NCBI RefSeq assembly: GCF_018107685.1
Contig: NZ_CP064834.1
Span: 248,001-312,000, forward strand
Direction of reading: 5' to 3'
Length of the DNA: 64,000 bases
DNA from: Coxiella endosymbiont of Amblyomma nuttalli
GTDB taxonomy: Bacteria; Pseudomonadota; Gammaproteobacteria; Coxiellales; Coxiellaceae
Positions 22,231 to 32,002 of this stretch are shown here, piece by piece; positions within the stretch are counted from its first letter, which is position 1, and each line of letters opens with the position of its first letter. The translations under genes were made by a program, and so were the position numbers. Below the pieces are notes generated by a model that saw nothing but the letters and a program-made list of their open reading frames with translations, was not told the DNA's origin and did not search any database.

Positions 22231-23838
22231 TTATTCCCATATAATTTCTGATGCAGTGAGTACTGATTTGGTGGGAGTTAAAACGGTGTTTACTGCCTGG
22301 CTACTAGTGGTTTGTGGATAGTCCACGTTATAATGTAGGCCGCGACTTTCTTTTCTGTAGAGAGCGCTTTCTATAACTAGTGTAGCTATTGTAATTATAT
22401 TACGAAGTTCAATAAGCGATTTGTTGAGTGGTTGATTGAGAAAAATGGTTTCAATTTCTTGAAGCAGTGGTTGCAATTCTTTTTTTGCCTTATTTAAACT
22501 TGCATTACTTCTAATGATCCCTACGTTATCCCACATAATTTTACGTACGTGTTGGATCAAGGTTTCAGCGGAAATGTTCTCCACCATTTCTGTAACGACA
22601 GGAATCCAGGACTTAATGCAATGCATGCTTTTTACTGGATTTTTTCTTTCTCGATAGTGCTTTTTAATAACACGTGCGCAATTGGCAGCAAAAACCAGAC
22701 ATTCCAATAACGAGTTACTTGCCATTCGATTAGCTCCATGTAATCCCGTACAAGCTACTTCTCCTATAGCATATAAGCCTGGAACGTCTGTTTGACCATT
22801 TAAATCCGTTATTACACCGCCACAAGTATAATGTGCAGCTGGGACAACAGGTAATGGTTCTTTTGTCATATCTAAATTAAATTTTAGACACATCGAATAA
22901 ATAGTAGGAAAAGTTTTTTTAATAAAAGCAGCGGTACGATGACTAATATCTAGGTAAACGTAATCCAATTGATGATTTTTCAATTCCATATGAATAGCCT
23001 GAGCAACAATATCTCTTGGCGCCATTTCAGCGCGCTTATCATAGTGTGGCATAAAACGTTTGCCGTTGTTAGGTAATAATAAATAACCTCCTTCACCACG
23101 AACAACTTCAGTGATTAAATGATAATTAGCTCCAGGATGATAAAGACAAGTAGGATGAAATTGATTAAATTCCAAATTAGCTACGCGACATCCGGCGCGC
23201 CAAGCCATTGCAATACCATCACCGCTCGTGCAAGAGGGATTGCTAGTATGTAAATAGACAAAGCTAAAGCCTCCTGTCGCAAGTACTGTGTGTGTTGCAT
23301 TAAGCACTAACATTTGCTGATGTTGATTGCTATATACTAGTGCTCCAATACAACGATTATGTTTGATATGTAAATCAATTACTGTATGGTTAGTAAAACA
23401 ATCAATGTTCGGATGGTTTTTTACTTGTTCAGCTAACTTTGTTATGATAGCTGCTCCTGTCTTATCAGCAACGTGCAAGACTCGTCGTCGACTGTGCCCT
23501 CCTTCTTGTGTAAGATGATAATGATCACCCTCAGTAGAAAACTGCACACCTTGTTGTGTCAGCCATTCAATAGCTAATTTGGCTTGAGTTATTGTGGTTT
23601 TTACCACTTCAGTATTACATAAACCTCCTCCCGCGTTTAAAGTATCTTGAATATGAAGACCTACACTATCTTCATTGGCATTCATCACAGCGGCAATGCC
23701 TCCTTGAGCATGTGAAGAAGAGCCGGCAGTAAGACCATCTTTACTGACTATAGCAATATGTGCTCCGTTTGCCAGACTCAAGGTGAGCCCGAGACCCGCA
23801 GCACCAGTGCCGATGATCAAGACGTCATAAATAGGCAT
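22231..23838 (-). CDS. nadB: L-aspartate oxidase
   Basis: NadB oxidises aspartate to iminoaspartate, the first step of de novo NAD synthesis. The 535-residue flavoprotein has the FAD fold GTGAAGLGLTLSLA at residues 10-23, SSHAQGGIAAV near 41-51, HPTCLYHPG, RGEGGYLLLPNNGKRFM, and the late GEVACTGLHGANRMASNSLLE that closes the FAD site. The length is normal. It faces sixA convergently and stands alone. It pairs functionally with nadC. Confidence 0.96.
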   Translation of the reverse strand: MPIYDVLIIGTGAAGLGLTLSLANGAHIAIVSKDGLTAGSSSHAQGGIAAVMNANEDSVGLHIQDTLNAGGGLCNTEVVKTTITQAKLAIEWLTQQGVQFSTEGDHYHLTQEGGHSRRRVLHVADKTGAAIITKLAEQVKNHPNIDCFTNHTVIDLHIKHNRCIGALVYSNQHQQMLVLNATHTVLATGGFSFVYLHTSNPSCTSGDGIAMAWRAGCRVANLEFNQFHPTCLYHPGANYHLITEVVRGEGGYLLLPNNGKRFMPHYDKRAEMAPRDIVAQAIHMELKNHQLDYVYLDISHRTAAFIKKTFPTIYSMCLKFNLDMTKEPLPVVPAAHYTCGGVITDLNGQTDVPGLYAIGEVACTGLHGANRMASNSLLECLVFAANCARVIKKHYRERKNPVKSMHCIKSWIPVVTEMVENISAETLIQHVRKIMWDNVGIIRSNASLNKAKKELQPLLQEIETIFLNQPLNKSLIELRNIITIATLVIESALYRKESRGLHYNVDYPQTTSSQAVNTVLTPTKSVLTASEIIWE

Positions 23839-24370
23839 GAGTTTATTTGTTTTGTTATACTGTTTATACTACTGCTTATACTATATTGTAAGTGTTGTAA
23901 AATTGTAAGTGTTGTAAGGTGTGATTATAGCAGGATTAAAATCATCAAAAACTCAAATTGTGTAATCATGTCTATCACATTAAATTTTAGAGGTAAATTT
24001 TCTTATGGATGTAATGTTTTAACAAAGTGTTATTATGTATAGTATTATTATTACTGAATTTTTGATCTGAATCTAATTTTCTATATCCGCGAATCAAGGA
24101 TACGTGCTATATTCTGGGGACAGTCTTTGCTACTTTCACTATTTTATAATACTATTTTTATGATAATAGTGCATCATGCATCTGCTGTTCTTACTTATGT
24201 CCATCTTATTATGTCCACAGTTATTATCATCTATACACTATATCTACACACTATCATTGATTTTGATGTTTGGTGTACAATTATACTCGGATTATCTATA
24301 CGCCATTATAGAAACGAATTTTTAGAATGAATGCGGTTTTAACATTTTTGCTAAAGTTATTTAAATCCCA
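23839..24370. other. Gene-free stretch upstream of nadB
   Basis: About 530 bases with repeated TATAC/TATACT strings and a 16-17 base tandem duplication (23885-23901 and 23902-23917). A hydrophobic plus-strand frame at 24127-24330 has no ribosome site and is probably chance in AT-rich DNA. Confidence 0.45.
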
Positions 24371-25816
24371 TCACCTATGTTTTGAACCATGATGTGTATA
24401 ATGAGCGGCTACTACAGAAGCTACGCAGCCAGTTATTTTTTTTCCCATCGGTATATGTAAAAATTCATTAGGGCCATGCGCATTAGAGAGCGGACCTAAA
24501 ACTCCTGTGATCATAAATTGAGCTTTAGGAAACATGTGGCCCAACATGCCCATAAAAGGAATTGTACCGCCTTCACCGAAATAAGTTACCGGTTTTTTAA
24601 AGAATTGCTGAGAAGCTATTGCATTAGCTCGTGAGAGCCATGTACTTAAACGCGGTGCTATCCAGCCGGCTGCTATGGATTCAAAGTGAAAAGAGACTTT
24701 TGCATTAAAAGGGGGTTCTTTTTCGAGTATTGATTTCAGTACTTGTGCTGCTTTTTCTGTATCCAAGACTGGGGGAGTACGCAAGGACAATACAACACTC
24801 AAAGAAGGGATTATTACGTTTCCCGCATTTGTAACAGGGGGTAGTCCATCAAGGCCAGTCACGCTTAATTGTGGGCGCCAAAAAGTATTAAGTAATAATT
24901 CTAGAGGATCAGAAGCAACTGGTTTAACATTGGGTAAGAAAGGAAGATGTAAAGAGATTAACTGACTCATCCACTCAGCAATGCTTTTAGATTGTTCTCG
25001 ATTTTGTTCTGAAATTGCTACTTTCAATGCGTCTACAGTGATAGCTCCAGTATGATTATCTTCTATGCGATCAAGTAGTTGACGCAAAATTAAAAAAGGA
25101 GAAGGTACAATACCGCTTCCTAAGCCTGAATGGATACCGTTTTTTAAGACTTCAATTTTTAATTCGCCGTTGATATTGCCGCGTAAGGAAGTGGTGCACC
25201 AAAGCTGTTCGTAGTTACCACAGCCACTATCTAAGCAAATAATTAAATTTGGTTTTCCAATACGATTTTTTAAATAACGTAAATAAGGAGGCAAATCAAT
25301 GCTACCGCTTTCTTCAGAGGCCTCGATAATAGCGATACAGCGAGCATGAGGGATTTGATGACGCTGTAATGTCGCAATAGCTGTTAATGCAGCAAATACA
25401 GCATAACCATCGTCTGCGGCACCACGGCCATACAGTTTACCTTCTCTTAAAACGGGCTTCCATGGTCCTAAGTCTTTTTCCCAGCCTTTCATTTCTGGTT
25501 GTTTATCGATATGACCGTAGAGCAAAACGGTTTCATTAATCTGTCCTGGCATTTCGATGAATAAAAGCGGTGTGCGTTCGCTTAGTTGGATCACTTCCAA
25601 TTGCAGATCTCTGATAGGCTGTTTTTGACACCAGGCGACGATCAACTGCATAGCTTCGTCCATATAACCATGCGCTTTCCAATTCAAATCATAAAAAATC
25701 GATTTATTTGGGATCTTGATATAGTTGATTAGTGCAGGAATGATACTTTTGTCCCAAGTGATAGAAATATCCTGATGAATTTTTTCGATGTTTTTTTCAA
25801 AAATTTGATTATTCAT
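24371..25816 (-). CDS. M20-family metallopeptidase (dipeptidase)
   Basis: The 481-residue protein has the zinc-peptidase pattern of the M20 family. Visible blocks are LLYGHIDKQP (first zinc histidine and the catalytic aspartate region), GRGAADDGYA (bridging aspartate), EASEESGSIDLP (catalytic Glu and zinc Glu), CLDSG (zinc aspartate) and a late NAHGPNEFLHIP (zinc histidine). It most resembles the long cytosolic dipeptidases such as CNDP-like enzymes. There is no signal peptide. Its substrate cannot be told from sequence. It probably recycles dipeptides. It stands alone. Confidence 0.88.
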   Translation of the reverse strand: MNNQIFEKNIEKIHQDISITWDKSIIPALINYIKIPNKSIFYDLNWKAHGYMDEAMQLIVAWCQKQPIRDLQLEVIQLSERTPLLFIEMPGQINETVLLYGHIDKQPEMKGWEKDLGPWKPVLREGKLYGRGAADDGYAVFAALTAIATLQRHQIPHARCIAIIEASEESGSIDLPPYLRYLKNRIGKPNLIICLDSGCGNYEQLWCTTSLRGNINGELKIEVLKNGIHSGLGSGIVPSPFLILRQLLDRIEDNHTGAITVDALKVAISEQNREQSKSIAEWMSQLISLHLPFLPNVKPVASDPLELLLNTFWRPQLSVTGLDGLPPVTNAGNVIIPSLSVVLSLRTPPVLDTEKAAQVLKSILEKEPPFNAKVSFHFESIAAGWIAPRLSTWLSRANAIASQQFFKKPVTYFGEGGTIPFMGMLGHMFPKAQFMITGVLGPLSNAHGPNEFLHIPMGKKITGCVASVVAAHYTHHGSKHR

Positions 25817-28190
25817 ACGATTTCCTAATTTCTAAATTGTTAAGAATGATAAAGGAAAGCGTCGAAAATGTGAAGATTAGCTAAGACCAAACATCATCCA
25901 TTGTAGGGTAGAACAGGAATAAAGTAAAGTTAAATGATAGAGATCATTGATAGATTCAGAAACTAATATGTGTGTAATTTATGCCGAAGTCTTGAGCTAT
26001 AACTCATGGACGCAATAATTAAGTTCAACTAAAGCAGGATTGCAGAATTCCTCCCTAATTCTCTTTTTCTTAGCTGGTAAGTAATCACACTACTAAGTAC
26101 AGATAACAAAACGCAGTAGAATATTTAAGTTTCGAGTAGATTACCAGCTGAATATTTGGTGCTTTTAGTATAAAGAAGGACGGATGGAAGTTCATGATCG
26201 TTATATCGATCTTTATATAGACGTCCTGATCAATAATTTTTGACGTAACAATGTACTTTCTAGCAATGTGCTTCTTTTGTTTACTAATAAAGTCTATATA
26301 CAAGTAATCTACTGCATGGGTGTGGTTTTCGGCATTTGAATTTATTAAACATGGAACTTATTATTAGGTAAAAGCAAAACTGCAATTAAGAAAGTCATAT
26401 TTCTGTTTTGTAATTAACTAAATTAATATCTAAAGGAATGTTTATTATTTGAGTTAAATGTAATGTTGTAAAGTAATCGTGATGAATAAAACTTATCAAA
26501 TTGGATACCCATAAAATGAATATTTTGAAACACTATTGCAAAACATGTAGCTATTATCTATGTGTAGCTATATCGAACAACAGTACTAAAATTGTAAAGC
26601 AAGCAATTTGTTTGGTTTTATTCAAACCTCCATAGAGCAGAAATTGCGCAAAATTTACTTATTTGATAATTAAATGAAGATTTCATAGAAGCTTTTAGAA
26701 CTTAACGAAGAATAAATTTGACGATGACTGGAGCTTCAAATATTACTGGTGAAATCAATTCTATATAAAACTTATTCTTGACTGATTCTTTATTATATCT
26801 GTATTCGTTAAGTTCTGCAGGCTTCGAAGCTCCAGTCATCGTCAAATTTATTCGATGCTTCAACGGCGGATCAATAAACAAATATCCTGGAAGCGCATTT
26901 GGGATTTTCACGCAATCATTCAACTGATATAACGTACAGTGTCTGTGCGAAATGCAATTAAGATTATTAATCGTAGCATCATGCGTTTATAAAAACAGGA
27001 TGTGTCTACTTTTTGTTATTTCTTTAGCCATCTATATGTTTAATGATAGTAATCATTGCATTGACGCAATTATGTCTAAGAATATTGAATCGAAACCATA
27101 ATTGCTTTTGTGTTTTTCATTCAGTTTATGAGCTATTCCCTTTTTTGCAGTATCTCACTGAAACGGCGTTACAAAACGTGTTGGAATTAGTAACTAAATG
27201 TAGTAAATCGATGGAAAAATCTTTTGAAAATTTATAAAAGATTTATAGGAGGTACGGTTATCTGAGGCATTTCCAAATTGGTTCAAGGTATTACTTTAAC
27301 CGCTACTTTGTTGTTGGCTGTTAGCAATACAATGAAAATACTCTGTTGGCGAGCGGAAAACTAGATAGTTTGGGTTAATATATCACGAAATGTTAGAGAT
27401 TTGATATTTACATAATGATTTAATTATTTTGGTCCAATTGTTACAATGTATCAGGAGTACGATTACAAGGCAGTTTTCATGTTTTAATATATTTTAATAT
27501 AGGCTGGTTTTTTAATATATAGGTCCTAAACAAATAATCTAAGTACTTTACATAGTTGACTTTGGCTGTCGCTGAATGTGATTTATTATCAAAAAGAATA
27601 AAAACAGTGTGTATTACCAAATGAGCAGCACTGGCAGAACGCCAATGTAATCTTGACATCAAATATGTTTTAGCATAACGCTTTAGCATAACTGATCTGT
27701 TTAATATCGCTTAAAAGAAAGCGCGAATTAAAGGCACTGTGGATTGTTTAATCCGTTTGAAGCGTGTATGTCCAACAATTAGCTGCTATAAAACACTAGG
27801 TTATTCTATATCCTAAGAAACAATAAATTAAAGATAGAGCCAAAATAACCGGTTTTTTGGACGGTATGTTGAGATTAGTACCAATTACGCCTGTGTTTGT
27901 AGGAAGATTGTCTTGATTACACGACAAGCCTTAATAAAAAGTCTGGGTGCCTCTTGCACGAAAAAATAACCTTCATCTCTTAAGATAAGCGATCTAATAA
28001 ACATTTTTATATTCAAGCCAGAAAAGAAGATGTTGCAGACAGTGAAGAAAACATCTTTGGCGATGATAGAGAGCTATTGCAATCTAGAATCATTAACCTA
28101 CTTGTATAGTAGACTTTAATAGTAAGAGCATTAATGCATTAAGTGTATAATACAATTAAAAATATGTACTATGTAGGGGTAGGTTAAATC
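25817..28190. other. 2.4-kb gene-free stretch upstream of rnpB
   Basis: No intact gene. Several frames of 60-75 codons (26085-26303 minus, 27043-27237 plus, 27477-27689 minus) lack ribosome sites and families. The plus frame ends in a helix-like stretch (LTETALQNVLELVTKCSKSM) that could be a gene tail. The notable structure is the repeat set at 26697-26853, listed separately. Confidence 0.5.
26697..26853. repeat. Interleaved inverted repeats in A-B-A'-B' order
   Basis: Arm A (AGAACTTAACGAA, 26697-26709) is the exact reverse complement of 26804-26816. Arm B, 28 bases at 26710-26737 starting GAATAAATTTGACG, is the exact reverse complement of 26826-26853. The order is A, B, 66 bases, A', 9 bases, B'. 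Two hairpins therefore compete: a 13-bp one and a 28-bp one. A simple inverted duplication would give A-B-B'-A'. No transposase is nearby. It could be a degraded mobile-element end or a structured RNA. Confidence 0.85.
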
Positions 28191-28199
28191 TGATATAGT
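28191..28199 (+). promoter_or_regulatory. Extended -10 promoter of rnpB
   Basis: TGATATAGT is an extended -10 element (TGN plus TATAGT at 28194-28199). It ends seven bases before the predicted 5' end of the RNase P RNA at 28206, exactly where transcription should start. No good -35 is visible, as is usual for extended -10 promoters. Confidence 0.6.
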
Positions 28200-28205
28200 G
28201 TGATT

Positions 28206-28564
28206 AAGCCAGCTAGACAGTCGCCCAGTTATGATACTAGTTATTGACTGGGAGGAAAGTCCGGGCTCCATAGGGCAAAGTGCCAGGTAACACCTGGGAG
28301 GCGAAAGTCTACGGAAAGTGCAACAGAAAGTATACCGCTGTCGAATGTCTCGACAGTAAGGGTGAAATGGTGCGGTAAGAGCAGCACCGCGTTCGTGGTA
28401 ACACAAACGGCGATGGTAAACCCCACTTGGAGCAAGGCCAAATAAAAATCTTTGAATGTGTAGCCCGCACTCAGATTTGGGTAGGCTGCTTGAGGTGTGT
28501 GGTGACATACATCCTAGATAGATGACTGTCCATGACAGAACCCGGCTTATCGGCTGGCTGTTGC
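28206..28564 (+). ncRNA. rnpB: RNase P RNA (M1 RNA, type A)
   Basis: This is the catalytic RNA that removes 5' leaders from tRNA precursors. The universally conserved segments appear in order: AGACAGTCGC near the 5' end, GAGGAAAGTCCGGGCTCC, AGGGCAAAGTGCCAGGTAA, GTGCAACAGAAAG, AAGGGTGAAATGGTGCGGTA, GGAGCAAGGCCAAATA, GGTAGGCTGCTTGAG and ACAGAACCCGGCTTAT. The ends GCCAGC and GCTGGC close helix P1. The boundaries are estimated from P1 and the promoter. Length and layout match gammaproteobacterial type A RNA. A T-rich run follows. Confidence 0.97.
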
Positions 28565-28611
28565 TTATTTTTTTAATTGGTGTCTGGTAAATTTTCTTTG
28601 TGCATCAAGAG

Positions 28612-28645
28612 AAGTTCTTTAGAAATGCATTTCAAAGAACTTTTT
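28612..28645 (+). terminator. Probable terminator downstream of rnpB
   Basis: AAGTTCTTT pairs with AAAGAACTT, with an inner GAAAT/ATTTC extension, and ends in a run of five T. It lies about 50 bases after the RNase P RNA and would end its precursor. Confidence 0.55.
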
Positions 28646-29220
28646 GATTAGGGTTATTTTTTGATAAAAGAAACGCAGTTCCTCCCTGAGAACGATATCT
28701 GTTAAAGAAGCTATCATGCTTTTTTGTATTACTAATATTAATTATGTATAAATTGAATGAAATAAGTCTATTATTTTCTTATTATCCAAAACCAGAATCA
28801 GTATAATGCTAAAATTCATAGTCTGTTTTATAAGCTTCAAAGTCATTTTTAACAGTAGTGATGTAATTTCACAAGAGATATCCCTTGTTAAGGAATTGTT
28901 CTACAATCAACTAAATATCCATTAAAATTAAGTGATAAGTAATAGAGAGCGATTTCTATAAAAAACGTTAACAACAGTTCATATAAACTGTTAAAGAGCA
29001 TTTTTAAGAAATTAGATCTTAGTAAACAAAATTTTGTAGTTTTGAAATTAAAAAAAACAATCAAGAGTGCGGTAACGTACGAAAAACAGAGAGTTGATTT
29101 TGTTTAAACCATAGGAGTTTATATTTTCTTTATTAGTTGAAATATCATACAATTTGGAGGGTCCGTAATTTTAAAGACTAAGGATTATTGCAATGAATAG
29201 CTGCTAAGAGGTGTTTACCA
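28646..29220. other. Gene-free stretch rnpB-kbl
   Basis: About 575 AT-rich bases. No gene, RNA or clear repeat is visible. A GGAGGG sequence near 29156 is not followed by a usable start; kbl begins at 29221 after AGAGGTG. Confidence 0.45.
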
Positions 29221-30410
29221 ATGAATGAAATACTAGATCGACTGCGTAGTAATATTGAGAATTTTAAAAAAACAGGCCTTTATAAGACTGAGCGGATCAT
29301 TACTTCTTTACAGAATGCTGAAATTTCAGTAGATCAGAAGCTCGTTCTTAATTTTTGTGCTAACAATTATTTAGGTCTATCGAGTCATCCTGAATTAATT
29401 AAGGCAGGGCAAAAGGCACTTAAGGAATATGGTTTTGGGATGGCATCGGTACGTTTTATTTGTGGTACACAGAATATTCATGGAGAATTGGAAAAAAAGT
29501 CAGTCAGTTTTTAGGCACTGAGGATACGATTCTATATTCTTCCTGTTTTAATGCAAATGGTGGTTTGTTCGAAGCGCTTTTAGGTTCTGAAGATGCAATT
29601 ATCAGTGATGAATTGAATCATGCCAGTATTATTGATGGCATTCGATTGTGCAGAGCGCAACGGTATCGTTATAAAAATAACGACATGCAAGATTTGCAAA
29701 TGAAACTTAAGGAATCTAATAAGAAAGGTGCGCGTTATAGATTAATCGTAACAGATGGGGTTTTTTCAATGGATGGAACTGTTGCTGATTTAAAATCCAT
29801 TTGTGATTTAGCGGATAAATATCATGCGTTGGTCATGGTTGATGATTCACATGCAGTAGGATTTATGGGTAAAAACGGACGAGGTACACCGGAATATTGT
29901 GGTGTCATGGATCGTATCGATATTCTGACTGGAACATTAGGGAAAGCTCTGGGTGGTGCGTCAGGAGGTTATACATCAGGTCACAAGGAAATTATTGAGT
30001 GGTTACGAAATTGTTCGCGTCCATATTTGTTTTCTAATTCTGTAGCTCCAGTCATTGTTGCTACTTCGTTAAAAATGTTTGAGCTGTTAAAAAGCGAAGG
30101 TCCACAATTACGTCAACAACTACAGGAAAACAGTCATTATTTTCGTATGGGCATGGAAAGATTAGGTTTTACTTTAATACCAGGTAATCATCCGATTATT
30201 CCCGTTATATTGGGAAGTGCACAATTGGCTATGAACATGGCAAATCAATTATTAAAAGAAGGTATTTATGTCATTGGGTTTTCTTATCCCGTTATACCTA
30301 TGAATAAAGCACGTATTCGAGTACAGATATCGGCGATTCATACTAAGAATCAGTTAGACCAAGCCATTGCAGCATTTGACTATGTAGGAAAAAACTTAGG
30401 AGTAATTTAA
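29221..30410 (+). pseudogene. kbl: 2-amino-3-ketobutyrate CoA ligase, frameshifted
   Basis: Kbl is a PLP enzyme that splits 2-amino-3-oxobutyrate, made by Tdh, into glycine and acetyl-CoA. The first frame (29221-29514) carries NFCANNYLGLSSHPELI and [14 protein letters not shown], then hits a stop. The rest continues in the next frame with [25 protein letters not shown] and the PLP-lysine block [15 protein letters not shown], to a normal end at 30410. A single missing A in the seven-A run at 29492-29498 explains the break: eight A restores ELEKKVSQFL. All other family blocks are intact, so the break is recent, a sequencing error, or tolerated by polymerase slippage. tdh follows. Confidence 0.9.
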
Positions 30411-30517
30411 TTTCTTATTATTTACTGCATGGGTTTGCTTTCTATCGTGCAAGGACAAATTCAGACTTCGAATCTGGTAATATCTTTGGCTACTATATTA
30501 GGATAACGGAGTAAAAT

Positions 30518-31543
30518 ATGAAAGTACTTTCAAAATTAAAAGCAGAAGTAGGTATTTGGTTATCAGAGACAGAAATCTTGAGACCTACGCACAATGAAGT
30601 ATTAATCAAAATTAAAAAAACCGCGATTTGTGGGACTGATTTACACATTTATAAATGGGATGAATGGGCACAAAGAACTATCCTAGTTCCTATGCATGTC
30701 GGTCATGAATTTTTCGGCGAAATAGTGGAAATAGGTGAGAGCGTTAGAGGTTTTTCTATTGGTGATCGGGTTTCTGGTGAAGGACATATTAATTGTGGTT
30801 ATTGTCGCAATTGTCGTGCTGGGCAACGTCATTTATGTCGTAACACATTGGGTGTGGGTATCGATCGTCCGGGTGCATTTGCTGAATATTTAGTAATCCC
30901 TGCACAGAATGTCTGCAAGATTCCAGAAAAAATTAGCGACAATATAGCGGCTATCTTGGACCCTTTCGGTAATGCTGTTCATTCTGCGTTGGAATTTGAT
31001 TTAATAGGTGAAGATGTTTTAATTACAGGTGCAGGTCCTGTAGGTTTAATGGCTGGTGCTATTGCACGTCGTGTCGGCGCACGCTATGTGGTAATCACTG
31101 ATGTCAATGAATATCGTTTGTCTTTAGCAAAGAAAATGGGGGTGACTGTTACGGTAAATCCCATACAAACACCATTGACGAAAATAATGAAGTCATTGGG
31201 TATGACAGAAGGTTTTGATGTTGGATTAGAGATGTCTGGAAGCGCAGAAGCTTTGCGTAGTATGCTAATTGTTATGAATCATGGTGGAAACATTTCTTTC
31301 TTAGGGATTGCTCCTGAGTCTTTTGCTATCGATTGGAATGCAGTTGTCTTCAAAAGCCTGACGATTAAAGGTATTTATGGACGGCGTATGTTTGAAACGT
31401 GGTATAAGATGACCAATCTGTTACAAAATGGACTAGATATTTCTCCCATCATTACGCATGAATTTCCTATAAAAGATTTTCAAGAAGCATTTAATGTGAT
31501 GCTATCAGGAAGGGCAGGTAAGGTAATTTTGGATTGGTCATAA
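30518..31543 (+). CDS. tdh: L-threonine 3-dehydrogenase
   Basis: Tdh oxidises threonine to 2-amino-3-oxobutyrate with NAD. The 341-residue zinc alcohol-dehydrogenase-family protein has catalytic-zinc residues C38 in [10 protein letters not shown] and H63-E64 in HVGHEFFG, the structural-zinc cysteines in [15 protein letters not shown], and the NAD fold [10 protein letters not shown]. It is intact, although the partner gene kbl just upstream is frameshifted. The gap from kbl is 107 bases. The product normally feeds Kbl to give glycine; without Kbl it would break down to aminoacetone. Confidence 0.96.
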   Translation: MKVLSKLKAEVGIWLSETEILRPTHNEVLIKIKKTAICGTDLHIYKWDEWAQRTILVPMHVGHEFFGEIVEIGESVRGFSIGDRVSGEGHINCGYCRNCRAGQRHLCRNTLGVGIDRPGAFAEYLVIPAQNVCKIPEKISDNIAAILDPFGNAVHSALEFDLIGEDVLITGAGPVGLMAGAIARRVGARYVVITDVNEYRLSLAKKMGVTVTVNPIQTPLTKIMKSLGMTEGFDVGLEMSGSAEALRSMLIVMNHGGNISFLGIAPESFAIDWNAVVFKSLTIKGIYGRRMFETWYKMTNLLQNGLDISPIITHEFPIKDFQEAFNVMLSGRAGKVILDWS

Positions 31544-32002
31544 AGGTTGTATTATGCATAAAGGTTGGAGGTGTACGCATGTTTCTTAGTATTATGAGGC
31601 TGGTATATGGAGTGTTCTTCCTATAGCTGCTCTTTCTACACAAAATCTCCTCCTGTAGTATAATCTCCTCCTGTAGTATATATATAGATTAACGACTATG
31701 TTGGGAAAGCGTTTGGGTATTTTATATTTCATAGCTTAAGTGCCTACCTATTACTGTTGATGTAAAGAGACGAATTGCTGTGCTAACACGATATCTCGAT
31801 TTAAACGATATTGTTAATAAATGAAAGGGCGCCGTCTTTTGATTGATTGATATCCATTTTTAATGGGAAGAAATTAAGAAAAAAACTTGCATTGCGAGAC
31901 AAAGCACAATGGAAAATGGTTTATGCTAAATAGTCGGCAAAAGCACTGCTGACAGATAGGGGTCTGTGGTTAAAATTAAGAATGTTTTCTTTAATAGTTG
32001 AG
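31544..32002. other. Gene-free stretch tdh-rsmH (mraZ position)
   Basis: About 460 bases. In many gammaproteobacteria mraZ sits directly before rsmH, but I see no mraZ-like sequence here. An 18-base tandem duplication (31644-31661, 31662-31679) and a duplicated CATAAAGGTT near the tdh stop are present. Confidence 0.5.
31644..31679. repeat. 18-bp tandem duplication
   Basis: AATCTCCTCCTGTAGTAT occurs twice in direct contact, in the spacer between tdh and rsmH. Confidence 0.9.

Noticed and set aside
24127-24330. Hydrophobic 67-codon frame that could be a small membrane protein
   Set aside because: No ribosome site, and T-rich spacer easily gives hydrophobic frames.
26697-26853. RNA pseudoknot formed by both stems at once
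   Set aside because: With no bases between arms A and B, the connection cannot cross a 28-bp helix, so competing hairpins are more likely.
27043-27237. Frame with a helical end that recalls phasin-like proteins
   Set aside because: The similarity is only to general composition, and the first half is not protein-like.
28131-28508. 125-codon open frame on the minus strand
   Set aside because: It lies antisense to the RNase P RNA, whose conserved segments fully explain the sequence.
31544-31981. Degraded mraZ before rsmH
   Set aside because: I could not find any MraZ-like segment in any frame.
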